A stretch of 64,000 nt of DNA. It comes from Pyrinomonas methylaliphatogenes (GTDB lineage: Bacteria; Acidobacteriota; Blastocatellia; Pyrinomonadales; Pyrinomonadaceae). The DNA lies in NCBI RefSeq assembly GCF_000820845.2, contig NZ_CBXV010000008.1, forward strand, positions 189,001 to 253,000. Reading direction: 5' to 3'. The position numbers and the translations under genes were made by a program. The notes under the pieces are model-generated. The model saw only the letters and a list, made by a program, of their open reading frames with translations, made no database searches and was not told the DNA's origin. Below, in pieces: positions 19,472 through 30,669 of this stretch (its first letter is position 1; every line of letters begins with the position of its first letter).

Positions 19472-20227
19472 TCAGCGCTTGGCGATCTGCGTATCCTCGT
19501 TCGTGCCCTCAGCGTCGGCGGCAGGAAGCGCCCCCTTCTCAGCCGTCTGCGCGCCGGGCAGCATCCCCATTTGTCGTTTATATTCGAGCAGGCGCTCCTG
19601 TAGCTGCATATCCATGGCCTCGCGCTCGATCTCGTGCATCTGCGCTTCGACCGAAGAGGCCCCTAACTGCATTTTGGCTTCAGCCGCGGCGACGCGGCGA
19701 TCGATCTTCTCGCGCATCTCGTTGAAGGTTGATGCGTCATCGCCGAGCTGGAAGGCTTCCATCGTCTGCGCCAGTTGCTCTTGCAACTTAGCCTGTTTCG
19801 ATTGGTTGATAAGCTGCATCGCCTCCGCGGTGCGCCGCTGCATCTGCAAGATGTAGTTGTCGCGCGCGCGGATCGCTTGCTGAGATGCTTGTCGTGCGTG
19901 CTCTAGTTGCTGTGTGGTCCGCTGCAGATCGAGTTGCGCTTGCTGCAATTGACCGATGTAAGCGGTGGCGATATCGTCGCGCCCCATTTTGATCGCCGCT
20001 TTGATTTTGGCATCGAGATCGGTGATCTGTTCTTCAAGCCGTTGCTTGGAACGCTCAAGCAGCTTTTCGGTCGCGATCACCTGTGCCACGGAGCTGTTCA
20101 ATTCCGGCACGCGGTCGCGCATGTCGCGAATCGTCTGCTGCAAGATCAACTCCGGGTCCTCGACCTTCTCGACCAATCCGCCGAACAACGCCCGGATGGA
20201 TCGCTTCAATCTCTTCCAGACTCCCAT
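19472..20227 (-). CDS. pspA: PspA/IM30 (Vipp1)-family membrane-stress protein
   Basis: PspA proteins are ESCRT-III-like helical proteins that coat and mend the inner membrane. The 251-residue chain starts with the amphipathic helix WKRLKRSIRALFGGLVEKVE and continues with DPELILQQTIRDMRDRVPEL, both typical. Long helices follow (KLLERSKQRLEEQITDLDAK), with ATAYIGQLQQAQLDLQRTTQ in the middle. A C-terminal tail of about 30 residues (GTNEDTQIAKR) is extra. It heads a two-gene unit with the membrane coiled-coil gene. No PspF-like activator or sigma-54 gene is present. Confidence 0.9.
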   Translation of the reverse strand: MGVWKRLKRSIRALFGGLVEKVEDPELILQQTIRDMRDRVPELNSSVAQVIATEKLLERSKQRLEEQITDLDAKIKAAIKMGRDDIATAYIGQLQQAQLDLQRTTQQLEHARQASQQAIRARDNYILQMQRRTAEAMQLINQSKQAKLQEQLAQTMEAFQLGDDASTFNEMREKIDRRVAAAEAKMQLGASSVEAQMHEIEREAMDMQLQERLLEYKRQMGMLPGAQTAEKGALPAADAEGTNEDTQIAKR

Positions 20228-20475
20228 GATTTCCGCCTCCAGCTCGCAAGCGACCGATCAGAAAACTAGTACGACGCGGATCGTGGCACGGTTTCATGCG
20301 CGCCGACGCCACCTCGATTCGAGTATATCAGGAAGGGAGCGTAAACGGCTAGATCGATGGGGACGAGGTTTCGCGAGCGAGGCGAACCGGCACGGACGAG
20401 CGCGTTCTCCTCTTCGGGTTTGACGAAAGGGAGCCCGAGGCTGTCGCGTGCCGAGATCGCCTTTTCGGTCACGCT

Positions 20476-20583
20476 CCCGAATCAGAGAGGATTGAACCGA
20501 GCGAACGCGGATTGCAAGGTCGGCAAACCCGAGTCAGTTCGCGGCCCGAATCAGAAGGGATTGAACCGAGCCAACGCCTATTG
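20476..20583. repeat. Pair of 39-nt direct repeats, offset 69 bp
   Basis: Copies at 20476-20514 and 20545-20583 match at 34 of 39 positions, sharing CCCGAATCAGA and GGATTGAACCGAGC. A shorter relative (GATTGAACCGA, then a CCTATT) occurs at 21910-21931 on the other side of purD. The surrounding 387-bp space (20228-20614) holds no gene. Confidence 0.75.
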
Positions 20584-20614
20584 CGTCGAAGGACTCGAGT
20601 GAAAAAGCGGATCA

Positions 20615-21889
20615 TCAGCGTCCGATGTCGCGACGATAGTGCATGCCGTCCCAGTCGATCAGTTCGATCGCTTTGTAACAGCGAGCGAGCGCTTGTTCGA
20701 GCGTCGCAGATGCTGCGGTGACGCCAAGCACACGCCCTCCAGCGGTGAGCCACTCGCCTTTGCGCCCCTTCTCCGTTCCCGCATGGAAGATTTCGACTTC
20801 CGCGGCGCGCGTCGCTTCCTCTAGACCGCGGATCACGGCTCCGGTTTCGGGCTTTTCGGGATATCCGCGCGCGGCGAGCACGACGCACGCGGAAGCGCCA
20901 TCGGCCCAGGAGACCTTCACCTCGCTCAATCGCCCGCGCGCGACCGCATCGCAGATCTGGACCAGATCGCTCCGCAAACGCACGAGGATCGCCTGCGCTT
21001 CCGGATCACCTAACCGCACGTTGTACTCGAGAACGCACGGCCCTTCAGCCGTCAGCATCAGACCGAGGTAGATGACGCCGCGGAATTCGATCCCTTCGAC
21101 CCGCAACCCTTCGAGCGTCGGTTCGATGATCTCGCGCACGGCGCGCTCGAAAGCCGTTCGATCGATCACCTCATCCGAGGTGATCGCGCCCATGCCGCCC
21201 GTGTTCGGGCCGGTATCGCCTTCGCCCACACGTTTGTGATCGCGCGCCGGCGGGAGCAAACGATAGTCGCGCCCATCGGTCCAGAACATCAGCGAGGCTT
21301 CGCGCCCTGTAAGCGCCTCTTCGATCACGACGCGGTTGGCCGCTTCGCCGAGCTTGCGCTGGACCATCATCTCCGCGATGGCTCGCTCGGCTTCTCGATG
21401 ATCGCGCGCGACGACGACGCCTTTGCCTGCCGCTAAACCGTCGGCTTTGATGACCACCGGCGCATCTTCGCCGAACTCTCCGCTGCGCACGATCCGTACC
21501 GCTTCGTCGGCCGATTCCGCGACCCTAAACCGCGCCGTTGGGATTTTGTGTCGCGCCATGAACTCTTTGGCGAAGACCTTGCTTGATTCCAAGCGAGCCG
21601 CAGCGGCGACTGGACCGACGATGGTCAGACCTCGCCGTCGAAATTCATCGACGATGCCGCGCGCAAGCGGAGCTTCGCTGCCGACGATCGTCAGATCGAC
21701 GCGCTCATCCGCAGCGAATCGAGCCAGCGCCGAAACGTCTGTGGCCCCGATCGGCACGCAGCGCGCGATCTGCCCGATCCCGGCGTTTCCCGGAGCGCAA
21801 AGCAGTTCCACCTGATCCTCCGCCGTCCGACGCAAAGCCCACGCGAGGGCGTGTTCGCGCCCACCTGAGCCGATGACGAGAACCTTCAT
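20615..21889 (-). CDS. purD: Phosphoribosylamine-glycine ligase
   Basis: PurD makes glycinamide ribonucleotide from phosphoribosylamine, glycine and ATP, the second step of purine synthesis. All parts are present in 424 residues: the N-terminal MKVLVIGSGGREHALAWALR, the ATP-grasp core (APVVIKADGLAAGKGVVVAR), the TGPNTGGMGAITSDEV loop, and the metal-binding LGDPEAQAILVRL. It is not in a purine operon here and stands between the c-di-AMP gene pair and pspA. Confidence 0.97.
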   Translation of the reverse strand: MKVLVIGSGGREHALAWALRRTAEDQVELLCAPGNAGIGQIARCVPIGATDVSALARFAADERVDLTIVGSEAPLARGIVDEFRRRGLTIVGPVAAAARLESSKVFAKEFMARHKIPTARFRVAESADEAVRIVRSGEFGEDAPVVIKADGLAAGKGVVVARDHREAERAIAEMMVQRKLGEAANRVVIEEALTGREASLMFWTDGRDYRLLPPARDHKRVGEGDTGPNTGGMGAITSDEVIDRTAFERAVREIIEPTLEGLRVEGIEFRGVIYLGLMLTAEGPCVLEYNVRLGDPEAQAILVRLRSDLVQICDAVARGRLSEVKVSWADGASACVVLAARGYPEKPETGAVIRGLEEATRAAEVEIFHAGTEKGRKGEWLTAGGRVLGVTAASATLEQALARCYKAIELIDWDGMHYRRDIGR

Positions 21890-21975
21890 CCTCTTCCCAT
21901 CCTCTGGCGATTGAACCGAAGCGGCCTATTCTATGAGGTCGGAAGCGAAAGTTAAAGTCGGGCGTCGCCCTCAAA

Positions 21976-22014
21976 CGACCGAGCGTGCGCTTTGACAAGC
22001 GCAAAGCTCGGTCG
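21976..22014 (-). terminator. Long stem-loop between the diadenylate cyclase and purD
   Basis: CGACCGAGC (21976-21984) pairs with GCTCGGTCG (22006-22014). Inside, TGCGCTT (21986-21992) pairs with AAGCGCA (21997-22003) around a 4-nt loop. On the minus strand it is followed by TTTGAGG, only a short U-run. It lies 115 bp past the cyclase stop. Confidence 0.5.
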
Positions 22015-22129
22015 CGCCTCAAATGGGCCTTTAGCGCTTGATCTGAAGCGATGCTCGGATCTTTTGAGCTTACGGCGATGGGGGATCTCGCCGCCCTCCG
22101 ACTCGCTTTCGGCTGCTGGACCAGCGCGT

Positions 22130-22777
22130 TCACGGCTCCTTGACGAGGACGGCCAGATCGCTCACGTGCTCTTCGGTGAACGGCGCGCGTAGCTGTATGT
22201 TGTAGCGACTCAGCAACCACAGCTCGGGTATGATCTCGGCGATCAGCGAACCGCAATCGAAGACGCGCACCATCGCGCTTTCGGAGACGACGATGGCGAT
22301 CGCCTGCGTCACCTTCGAGATCGAAGCGGCGGCGAAGTGGCGGCTCCCTAAACCGAGCGGGATATCGACATCCGAAGCCTTGGCGTCAAGATAACGGCAG
22401 GCCGAAACGACGACGCCAGCATCGGAGATGACGAACGCGCCATCGAGCTGCGCAAGCTCCTTGACCGTGCCGCGCAAATCCGGGTCGGTTATGTGTTTGA
22501 CCTCATCCGGATGCCCGGCGAGCGGATCGAGTATGAGCGGGCGCGAATGGGCCAGCACGTTATCGGCGTCGCCGACCGTAAAGAGCGTGCCGATGCGCCG
22601 CCCCTCGCGCCCTTCGCGCGCGATCTCGACGGCGAGCTCTATCGTCGGATGCAGAACCTCCTTGCTGCACCAATGCGCGCGATCGCAGATACGATCGAAC
22701 AACATCCCTCCCTTCTCTCCCTCAATCGCTAAACCGTCGCGCCGAAAAGCTCTCCTCTCCAACCGATCGCTCATCAC
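22130..22777 (-). CDS. DisA_N-domain diadenylate cyclase
   Basis: The domain condenses two ATP into the messenger c-di-AMP. In 215 residues it shows DGAFVISDAGVVVSA (DGA at 112-114) and LGSRHFAAASISKVTQAIAI (145-148 at the RHR position), then VVSESAMVRVF. The usual RHR reads RHF, as in some soluble archaeal-type (DacZ-like) enzymes, so I expect activity but cannot be sure. There is no membrane segment, unlike CdaA. The start may be GTG 22777 or ATG 22774, with GAGGAG directly ahead. It begins 3 bp after the DHH gene, so the two are co-transcribed. Confidence 0.85.
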   Translation of the reverse strand: MMSDRLERRAFRRDGLAIEGEKGGMLFDRICDRAHWCSKEVLHPTIELAVEIAREGREGRRIGTLFTVGDADNVLAHSRPLILDPLAGHPDEVKHITDPDLRGTVKELAQLDGAFVISDAGVVVSACRYLDAKASDVDIPLGLGSRHFAAASISKVTQAIAIVVSESAMVRVFDCGSLIAEIIPELWLLSRYNIQLRAPFTEEHVSDLAVLVKEP

Positions 22778-22780
22778 TCC

Positions 22781-24004
22781 TCATTCGGGTTTAGTCGGCG
22801 ATGAATCGGGATTTCGCCCGCGAAGCTGGCTTTCGATCTCCTGCTCGCGTTTCTGCTCGATGGCTTCGAGGACGCCGAGCTTGGTCCAGAACTTGCGCTT
22901 GATCTGCCGATCGTAGAGATACCACTTCCAGCGCATGAACTCCTCTTCATAGGTTCCGGCCAAGAACCCGACCGGAATCTCGAAACCGCCCGCCTCGCGC
23001 CGCCCGCCGCCGTAGTAACGCCCCGAATCGCTGCTGCCGAGCGCCTCCTTCAGGAAAGCGTCCGGGTTGAGCGTCGCCTTGCGCGTGCGCAAGCTGCCGA
23101 TGACCATCTCGCGCTCGCCCGGTTTGATGACGATGCCGTAGACGATCGCCGTGTGGACGTTCTCTTCGGTTAAGAGGAAGTCCGCCGCTTGCGGGATCGC
23201 GTCGCGATCCTCGTAGCGCACGTAACCGACGCCAGCGATGCTGTAGTTGTCGCGCACGATGCGCGATTCGAGAGCTATCTTGATGATGTCCATCGCCTTG
23301 CGCGAACGCTCGATGGAAAGTATGGCGGCGAGCGTCGTCTGATTGACGAACTCGGCCAGATACGCGGCGGCCATGTAATCTTCGCGCCGCGCGCGGACCA
23401 TGCCGCCCGTCTCGCTCCTGATGCCGTGCATCAGCGCCGTCGCCAACCGCACGTGGCTTTCGTCGGTGCGATCGAGCGGGAGCAAACCATCCTGTAGATA
23501 TTCGGTGTAGATGGTCGCCGTCGCGCCCACATGCCGGATATCGACGAATTCGGCCTCGATGACGTTCTGAAACTCATGGTGATCAACGATCGCGAGAACC
23601 GGCACGCGCGCTTCGGCGAGTCTTTCCGTCAGCCGCGTCGTCGTCCCTTGCGTATCGACGAAGACGCTCGCATGATACCGCGCGACATCGTCGCGTTCGG
23701 TCAAGCGAATGAGCGGGATGTCGAGCAGCTCGACGAGCGCGACGTTCTCATGATGGCTGATGACGCCATCATAAGCGATGTCGCACTCGATCTCGTAGCG
23801 CGCCGCGATCATCTGATGGGCGAGCGCCGACGAGATCGCGTCCGGATCGGGGAAACTCTGCAACACGATGATGTGGCGCTCGCCGCGGTGGCGTTCGAGC
23901 AGCGCGGCGAGCTCAGCCGCTTTGGAACCTGCAGGCAACGAAGGAGCCGTCTGCTCCTTGGTTTCGGTCGATCCCTCAACCACCTTGTACCTTTCGCGTT
24001 CCAT
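22781..24004 (-). CDS. DHH/DHHA1 phosphoesterase
   Basis: The 407-residue soluble protein has the DHH metal centre: D53-P-D55 (PDPDAISSALAHQ), H84-H85, D118 (FVDTQG) and the DHH triplet at 141-143 (DHHEFQ). The DHHA1 half has a glycine loop RYYGGGRREAGGFEIP where the family consensus is GGGHxxAAG. Such enzymes cleave c-di-AMP, pApA or oligoribonucleotides. Its place 3 bp upstream of a diadenylate cyclase argues for c-di-AMP turnover. A C-terminal tail (after FMRWKWYLYDRQIKRKFW) is extra, helical and charged. It follows degP on the same strand after a strong hairpin. Confidence 0.9.
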   Translation of the reverse strand: MERERYKVVEGSTETKEQTAPSLPAGSKAAELAALLERHRGERHIIVLQSFPDPDAISSALAHQMIAARYEIECDIAYDGVISHHENVALVELLDIPLIRLTERDDVARYHASVFVDTQGTTTRLTERLAEARVPVLAIVDHHEFQNVIEAEFVDIRHVGATATIYTEYLQDGLLPLDRTDESHVRLATALMHGIRSETGGMVRARREDYMAAAYLAEFVNQTTLAAILSIERSRKAMDIIKIALESRIVRDNYSIAGVGYVRYEDRDAIPQAADFLLTEENVHTAIVYGIVIKPGEREMVIGSLRTRKATLNPDAFLKEALGSSDSGRYYGGGRREAGGFEIPVGFLAGTYEEEFMRWKWYLYDRQIKRKFWTKLGVLEAIEQKREQEIESQLRGRNPDSSPTKPE

Positions 24005-24039
24005 AGGCCATCCCTTCTTTCGCTACGCGCACGAAATTT

Positions 24040-24073
24040 GGCAACGCGCGCCAACTACCAAGCGCGCGTTGCC
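24040..24073 (-). terminator. Perfect 11-bp stem-loop after degP
   Basis: GGCAACGCGCG (24040-24050) pairs with CGCGCGTTGCC (24063-24073). On the minus strand it is followed by AAATTTCG. It lies 14 bp past the degP stop and ahead of the DHH gene. Confidence 0.5.
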
Positions 24074-24086
24074 CCAGCTATGGTCA

Positions 24087-25562
24087 TCACTGCGGTCTGA
24101 CCGGCAAGAAGAAAGTCTGCGCCTCGCCCGTGTTCGGATTCTGCCGCGCAACGAGCAGCAGCACGGGATGATCGCCAGCCTGTCGAATGATCGATTCAAG
24201 CTCGGCTGGCGTGCGCACGGGTTGCCGATTGGCCTCCTGAATCACATCGCCCGGCCTGATGCCGGCTTGCGCCGCTGGTCCATCCGGATCGACATCGGCG
24301 ACGATGAGCCCTTGCAATTGACCGCGGATACCGTAACGCGCGGCTAGCTCCGGCGTCAACGGCTCGACCACAATGCCGAGCCGTCCGCCCGGTCGGTTCT
24401 GATCGCCACCGCCCATCGTCCGGCGGCGCCCCTGATTCGGCAACTGCAGCTCAGCCAGCGTCACTCGCACTTGCTCCTCACGTCCGTTGCGCCAGATCGT
24501 GAGCGTCACCTCCGTCCCGGGCAGGAACGAAGCGATGCGATTGCGCAGATCGTTGCTGTCATTGACAGGCGTGCCGTTGACCGCGAGGATCACATCGCCA
24601 ACGCGGATGCCTGCCCGCTCGGCGGGGCTGCCAGCTTCGACGCTATTGACGATCGCGCCGCGCACCTCGCGCAGCTTCAAACTTTCGGCGATGTCAGCCG
24701 TCACAGGCTGAATGCCAACGCCCAATTTGCCGCGCCGCACCGTCCCCGTCTTGATTAGCTGCTCCATGACGTTCTTCGCCATGTTGGACGGAATGGCGAA
24801 ACCGATGCCGATGTTGCCGCCGGTCGGACTGACGATCTGCGAGTTGATCCCGATCAATTCGCCGTTCGTGTTCACCAGCGCGCCGCCGGAATTGCCGCGA
24901 TTGATCGGCGCGTCGGTCTGGATGAAATCCTCGAAACTGCCGGAACCGGGACTGCTCGTTGCACGCCCTTTGGCGCTGATGATCCCCATCGTCACCGTCT
25001 GCTCCAAGCCGAGCGGATTGCCGATCGCCAACACCACGTCGCCCACTCGCGCTTTGTCCGAATCGCCCAGAGGCAATACCGGGAGATTGTGAGCCTCGAT
25101 CTTCAGCACGGCCAAATCCGATGGCGGATCGGAACCGACGACCTTCGCCTTGAAGACCCGCTTATCGCTGAGTTCGACCCGTATCTCTTCGGCGCCATCG
25201 ATCACATGATGGTTCGTCAGAATGTAACCATCCGGCGAGACGATGACCCCTGAACCCAGAGCCTCCTCCGGGATCGTGCGCGGCTCTTGCGGCAAGTTGC
25301 GAAAGCCGAAGAACTCGCGGAAGAAAGGATCATCGAAGAACGGGAACTGCTGCGCCACGCGCACGCGCCGCTCCGCCGTGATCGTCACGACGGCGGGCGC
25401 AACGCGCGCGACCACATCCGCATAAGAAGTCTGGGCGACGGGTGCGGCCACTGGCGGCGTCGCGACTGCGGTCGCCGCGCGCGAGCTGGCGCCGCGTTCA
25501 CTACAAGCGACGATCAGTAAAAGGATTGCGAGAAACAGACCAAGCTTCGTTCGAACGAACAT
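24087..25562 (-). CDS. degP: HtrA/DegP serine protease, predicted lipoprotein
   Basis: An envelope protease/chaperone that degrades misfolded proteins. From ATG 25562 it has 491 residues. The N-terminus MFVRTKLGLFLAILLLIVAC is a signal peptide with a lipobox ending at C20, so it should be lipid-anchored rather than soluble. The triad is H119 (TNHHVID), D149 (SDLAVL) and S225 (GNSGGALV). Two PDZ domains follow (GIQPVTADIAESLKLREVRG and LGIVVEPLTPELAARYGIRG). A TTG eight codons upstream keeps the frame, but the ATG gives the proper signal peptide. It is the last stress gene of the leftward proteostasis cluster. Confidence 0.95.
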   Translation of the reverse strand: MFVRTKLGLFLAILLLIVACSERGASSRAATAVATPPVAAPVAQTSYADVVARVAPAVVTITAERRVRVAQQFPFFDDPFFREFFGFRNLPQEPRTIPEEALGSGVIVSPDGYILTNHHVIDGAEEIRVELSDKRVFKAKVVGSDPPSDLAVLKIEAHNLPVLPLGDSDKARVGDVVLAIGNPLGLEQTVTMGIISAKGRATSSPGSGSFEDFIQTDAPINRGNSGGALVNTNGELIGINSQIVSPTGGNIGIGFAIPSNMAKNVMEQLIKTGTVRRGKLGVGIQPVTADIAESLKLREVRGAIVNSVEAGSPAERAGIRVGDVILAVNGTPVNDSNDLRNRIASFLPGTEVTLTIWRNGREEQVRVTLAELQLPNQGRRRTMGGGDQNRPGGRLGIVVEPLTPELAARYGIRGQLQGLIVADVDPDGPAAQAGIRPGDVIQEANRQPVRTPAELESIIRQAGDHPVLLLVARQNPNTGEAQTFFLPVRPQ

Positions 25563-25694
25563 GGCTCGTAACCGATCTCCTTCCAAGAACTGGTTTCAAA
25601 AGCACTTCTTGCGGCGGACTTCCGGAGTTGAACGTTTGAACCGCGGGCAAACATCCCTCGCTCCTTCCATCCGGCTGAACGCTTCTGTTAGACG

Positions 25695-25711
25695 CCAAGC
25701 TTTAAGCTTGG
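25695..25711. promoter_or_regulatory. 17-nt palindrome upstream of degP
   Basis: CCAAGCTT and AAGCTTGG flank a single T. The site lies 130 bp upstream of the degP start, in a 217-bp spacer with no gene. It may be an operator; no matching family is known to me. Confidence 0.3.
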
Positions 25712-25779
25712 GGCTGTCCATCGACGCGCTACAAGCCATGCTCCGGCATCTTGAGGGGGCTGCGGTCGTCAAAAGATCT

Positions 25780-26337
25780 TCAAACCGCGCGCCAGAGCCC
25801 CTGCTCCAAACGGCGCAATCGCAAAGCGAGGGCGATGAGCAGAAGACCGAACAAGAATGCGTAAAAAGCAATGATCCAAACGACGCCGATCGCTCCGGCG
25901 GATGGCACCAGAACGATCAGGATGCCGAAAAGGAGCGAAAGCGCCCCGCTCAGCGCCAACAACCATTCGCCCGCCACATAGCGGCGCAATCGGATCGCCG
26001 CGGCGATCTCGAGCACACCGGTGATGATCGCCCACGCCGCGATCAGGTAGAGCAGCGCGAAGGCCGTAATCCCGGGCCAGAAAAAGGCGATAATGCCGAC
26101 GAGGACGCCAGCGAGCCCTTCGAAGAAATGCACCCACCAACGCTCGTATCCTTCCGGCGCTCTGAGCGCGGCGAGGATGGCAAATAGACCGTCTACCAGA
26201 GCGTAAGCGCCAAAGAGCAGAGCGAGGACGATCAACGTGAGGCCAGGCCACATGACGGCGAGGATGGCGAAGATGATCGCCAAAACGCCGCGTAGCGCGA
26301 GCGCCCACCAATTGCGCGCCAGTAGAACGTAAGTCAT
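25780..26337 (-). CDS. HdeD-like membrane protein (DUF308)
   Basis: A 185-residue protein with six hydrophobic segments in three repeats (WWALALRGVLAIIFAILAVM, VGIIAFFWPGITAFALLYLI, LLFGILIVLVPSAGAIGVVW). This is the HdeD/DUF308 layout, including the repeated 'fWPG' turn. E. coli HdeD is linked to acid resistance, while many relatives have no known role. GAGGAGGAGGTGCG before the ATG is a very strong ribosome site. Position between hsp20 and degP suggests a stress-induced envelope protein. Confidence 0.88.
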   Translation of the reverse strand: MTYVLLARNWWALALRGVLAIIFAILAVMWPGLTLIVLALLFGAYALVDGLFAILAALRAPEGYERWWVHFFEGLAGVLVGIIAFFWPGITAFALLYLIAAWAIITGVLEIAAAIRLRRYVAGEWLLALSGALSLLFGILIVLVPSAGAIGVVWIIAFYAFLFGLLLIALALRLRRLEQGLWRAV

Positions 26338-26353
26338 CGCACCTCCTCCTCAA

Positions 26354-26456
26354 AAAGAACTCAACAAAGCGAAACAAGATGGATCCGATTATGGAGCGCC
26401 GCGATGACGCTCAAGATGATCCAAATAAAGAACTCAACAAAGCGAAACGAAGATGG
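26354..26456. repeat. Pair of direct repeats upstream of the HdeD-like gene, offset 73 bp
   Basis: AAAGAACTCAACAAAGCGAA (plus AC) is identical at 26354-26375 and 26427-26448, and each copy is followed by (GA)AGATGG. Both are in the 153-bp spacer between hsp20 and the HdeD-like gene. Confidence 0.8.
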
Positions 26457-26490
26457 GGCTGCCTGCTGAGGGCAGCCCCGCTTTACAGAA

Positions 26491-27099
26491 TCACTGAGTG
26501 CGGCCAGCGGCTTGGGCCTGTTCCTGCCCGGTCTCAGTGGCCTCCTTGATCTCGATGCGACGGCCACGCGGCTGACGCTCCGGCACCTGCAAGGTGATTT
26601 CGAGCACGCCGTTGCGGAAGGTCGCCGTCGCGTTCTCCGCGTTCACGCCCTCGGGCAACGGGATCTCGCGATAGAAGCGCCCGTAGCTGCGCTCCGAGCG
26701 ATAGAAGCCTTCGCGCCGCTCCTCGTGCTCCTGCTTGCGCTCGCCTTGGATGATGAGCGAGTCGTCAGTGATCTCGACGTGCACATCATCCTTGGTCAAG
26801 CCCGGCAGATCAGCACGCACCACGAGTTGATTGTCACGTTCGAAGACCTCGATCTGCGGCGACCACATCCTCTCCCTGAATTCAGAAAGTGAACCGAACT
26901 CAGTCCAGCGCGGAATGAGGCTGCCGCCGAAGAAGTCTTCGAAGAGGCGATCCATCTCTTCAGTGAAGCGGCGCATGAAGGCGAACGGGTTTGTGATCGG
27001 CGAAGGCATGAACGTCTCACGCCGCGCCAAGCCGCCCTGCCGCGGAGATTCGGTCGTCTGCACGGTCTGTTCCTGACGCTCTTTGTCCTTCCTGGTCAT
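26491..27099 (-). CDS. Hsp20 small heat-shock protein
   Basis: ATP-independent chaperone that binds unfolding proteins. The 202-residue chain has a Q/T-rich N-terminal arm, the phenylalanine-rich FAFMRRFTEEMDRLFEDFFG segment, and an alpha-crystallin domain from about WSPQIEVFERDNQLVVRADL to ATFRNGVLEITLQVPERQPR. The GxL signature (NGVLEI) is intact, and the C-terminal tail is long and polar. The ribosome site is AAAGGAGGTGAGAGGAG. It lies between a BON protein and the HdeD-like gene in the leftward stress cluster. Confidence 0.95.
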   Translation of the reverse strand: MTRKDKERQEQTVQTTESPRQGGLARRETFMPSPITNPFAFMRRFTEEMDRLFEDFFGGSLIPRWTEFGSLSEFRERMWSPQIEVFERDNQLVVRADLPGLTKDDVHVEITDDSLIIQGERKQEHEERREGFYRSERSYGRFYREIPLPEGVNAENATATFRNGVLEITLQVPERQPRGRRIEIKEATETGQEQAQAAGRTQ

Positions 27100-27155
27100 C
27101 TCCTCTCACCTCCTTTCGGGAAGATCTTGTGAAGATTTGCGAAGCCGATTTCGAA

Positions 27156-27761
27156 TTACGATCGCTTTTCGGATCCTTCGACGCGCAGTTCATTGGTGAC
27201 CTCGAAGAGGCCAGGTACGCTGCGCGCCGCAGCATAGGCGAGTTGACTGTCCGCCTCGCTCGCCACCACGCCCTTCAGCGTCGCCCGCCCATTCTTGACG
27301 ATGATGTGAATTGGCGGGATCGCTTGCACGGCGTAGCGGAAGAGCGGCGAATCCCAATTGTAGATGGCGCGATAGAGCGCAATCCGCAACCGATCGTCCT
27401 GCGGTGAAAGAGGTAAAACCTCGATGTTGTTGACGACGCGCGAGACGCCTTCGATCTCTTTGACGCGCGCTTCGGCGTCGGACTTGGTTGTCGGACGCAC
27501 GACCTGCCCGCTCAAGATGACGGTGCCATCAGGCTGCACCTGGTATTCGAGCCAATCGAAGACGCCATACCAAGGTAGCGTCGCTAACTCGTGTCGCACC
27601 TCGCGCTTGATGTATTCGAGGCTGCGCGCGGTGCCAGCTTCGCGCGGCGTCGGCGTTCTGCTGATCGTCGGCTGCTGCCGACGCTGGGCCTGCCGCGCAC
27701 TTACTCCGACGCTCGTCAGCAAAAGTAACGCGATGAGCGAAGCGAATGTTTTGCGAATCAT
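27156..27761 (-). CDS. Exported BON-domain protein
   Basis: A 201-residue protein with signal peptide MIRKTFASLIALLLLTSVGV. Two BON-type repeats follow: VFDWLEYQVQPDGTVILSGQ with EIEGVSRVVNNIEVLP, and AIPPIHIIVKNGRATLKGVV with SVPGLFEVTNELRVEG. BON domains bind membranes, and OsmY-like periplasmic members act in osmotic and folding stress. The ATG at 27761 (GGGGAG before it) is chosen over a TTG six codons upstream. It lies 82 bp downstream of clpB and 56 bp upstream of hsp20. Confidence 0.9.
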   Translation of the reverse strand: MIRKTFASLIALLLLTSVGVSARQAQRRQQPTISRTPTPREAGTARSLEYIKREVRHELATLPWYGVFDWLEYQVQPDGTVILSGQVVRPTTKSDAEARVKEIEGVSRVVNNIEVLPLSPQDDRLRIALYRAIYNWDSPLFRYAVQAIPPIHIIVKNGRATLKGVVASEADSQLAYAAARSVPGLFEVTNELRVEGSEKRS

Positions 27762-27814
27762 CTCTCCCCTCCTCCTCAAATCGAACCGCGCGACGCTGAC
27801 CGTAGATCTTTCGC

Positions 27815-27841
27815 CCCGAGAGAGGTCACGTTCACCTCGGG
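27815..27841 (-). terminator. Hairpin immediately after clpB
   Basis: CCCGAG (27815-27820) pairs with CTCGGG (27836-27841), with an alternative inner AGGT/ACCT pairing. It begins 2 bp past the clpB stop. No U-run follows, so partial termination or RNA processing is as likely. Confidence 0.3.
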
Positions 27842-27843
27842 CT

Positions 27844-30483
<2,640 letters not shown>

Positions 30484-30639
30484 GGATCAGGCCCCTTTTC
30501 AAAGAGTCAGCGATGCGGAACCGAATTTGCCCGAACTCTCGCAGGTCGTTTGGAAACCGATCGGATTCGTCACTCGATTGACCTTCGAGGCACATGACGT
30601 GCCATCCGGGTTCGTTCGCATCCATTTTGATGCACCGAG

Positions 30640-30669
30640 ATGATAAAAAGTTGAGTCTTCCATTGTCAA
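30640..30669 (-). promoter_or_regulatory. clpB promoter
   Basis: On the minus strand TTGACA (30669-30664) and TATCAT (30645-30640) are 18 bp apart. The leader to the clpB ATG is about 150 nt. It mirrors the ftsH promoter, with the same -35 and -10 hexamers. Confidence 0.75.

Noticed and set aside
20476-20583. Possible two-repeat CRISPR array
   Set aside because: Only two imperfect copies, repeat homology continuing through the supposed repeat edge, and no cas gene in the window.
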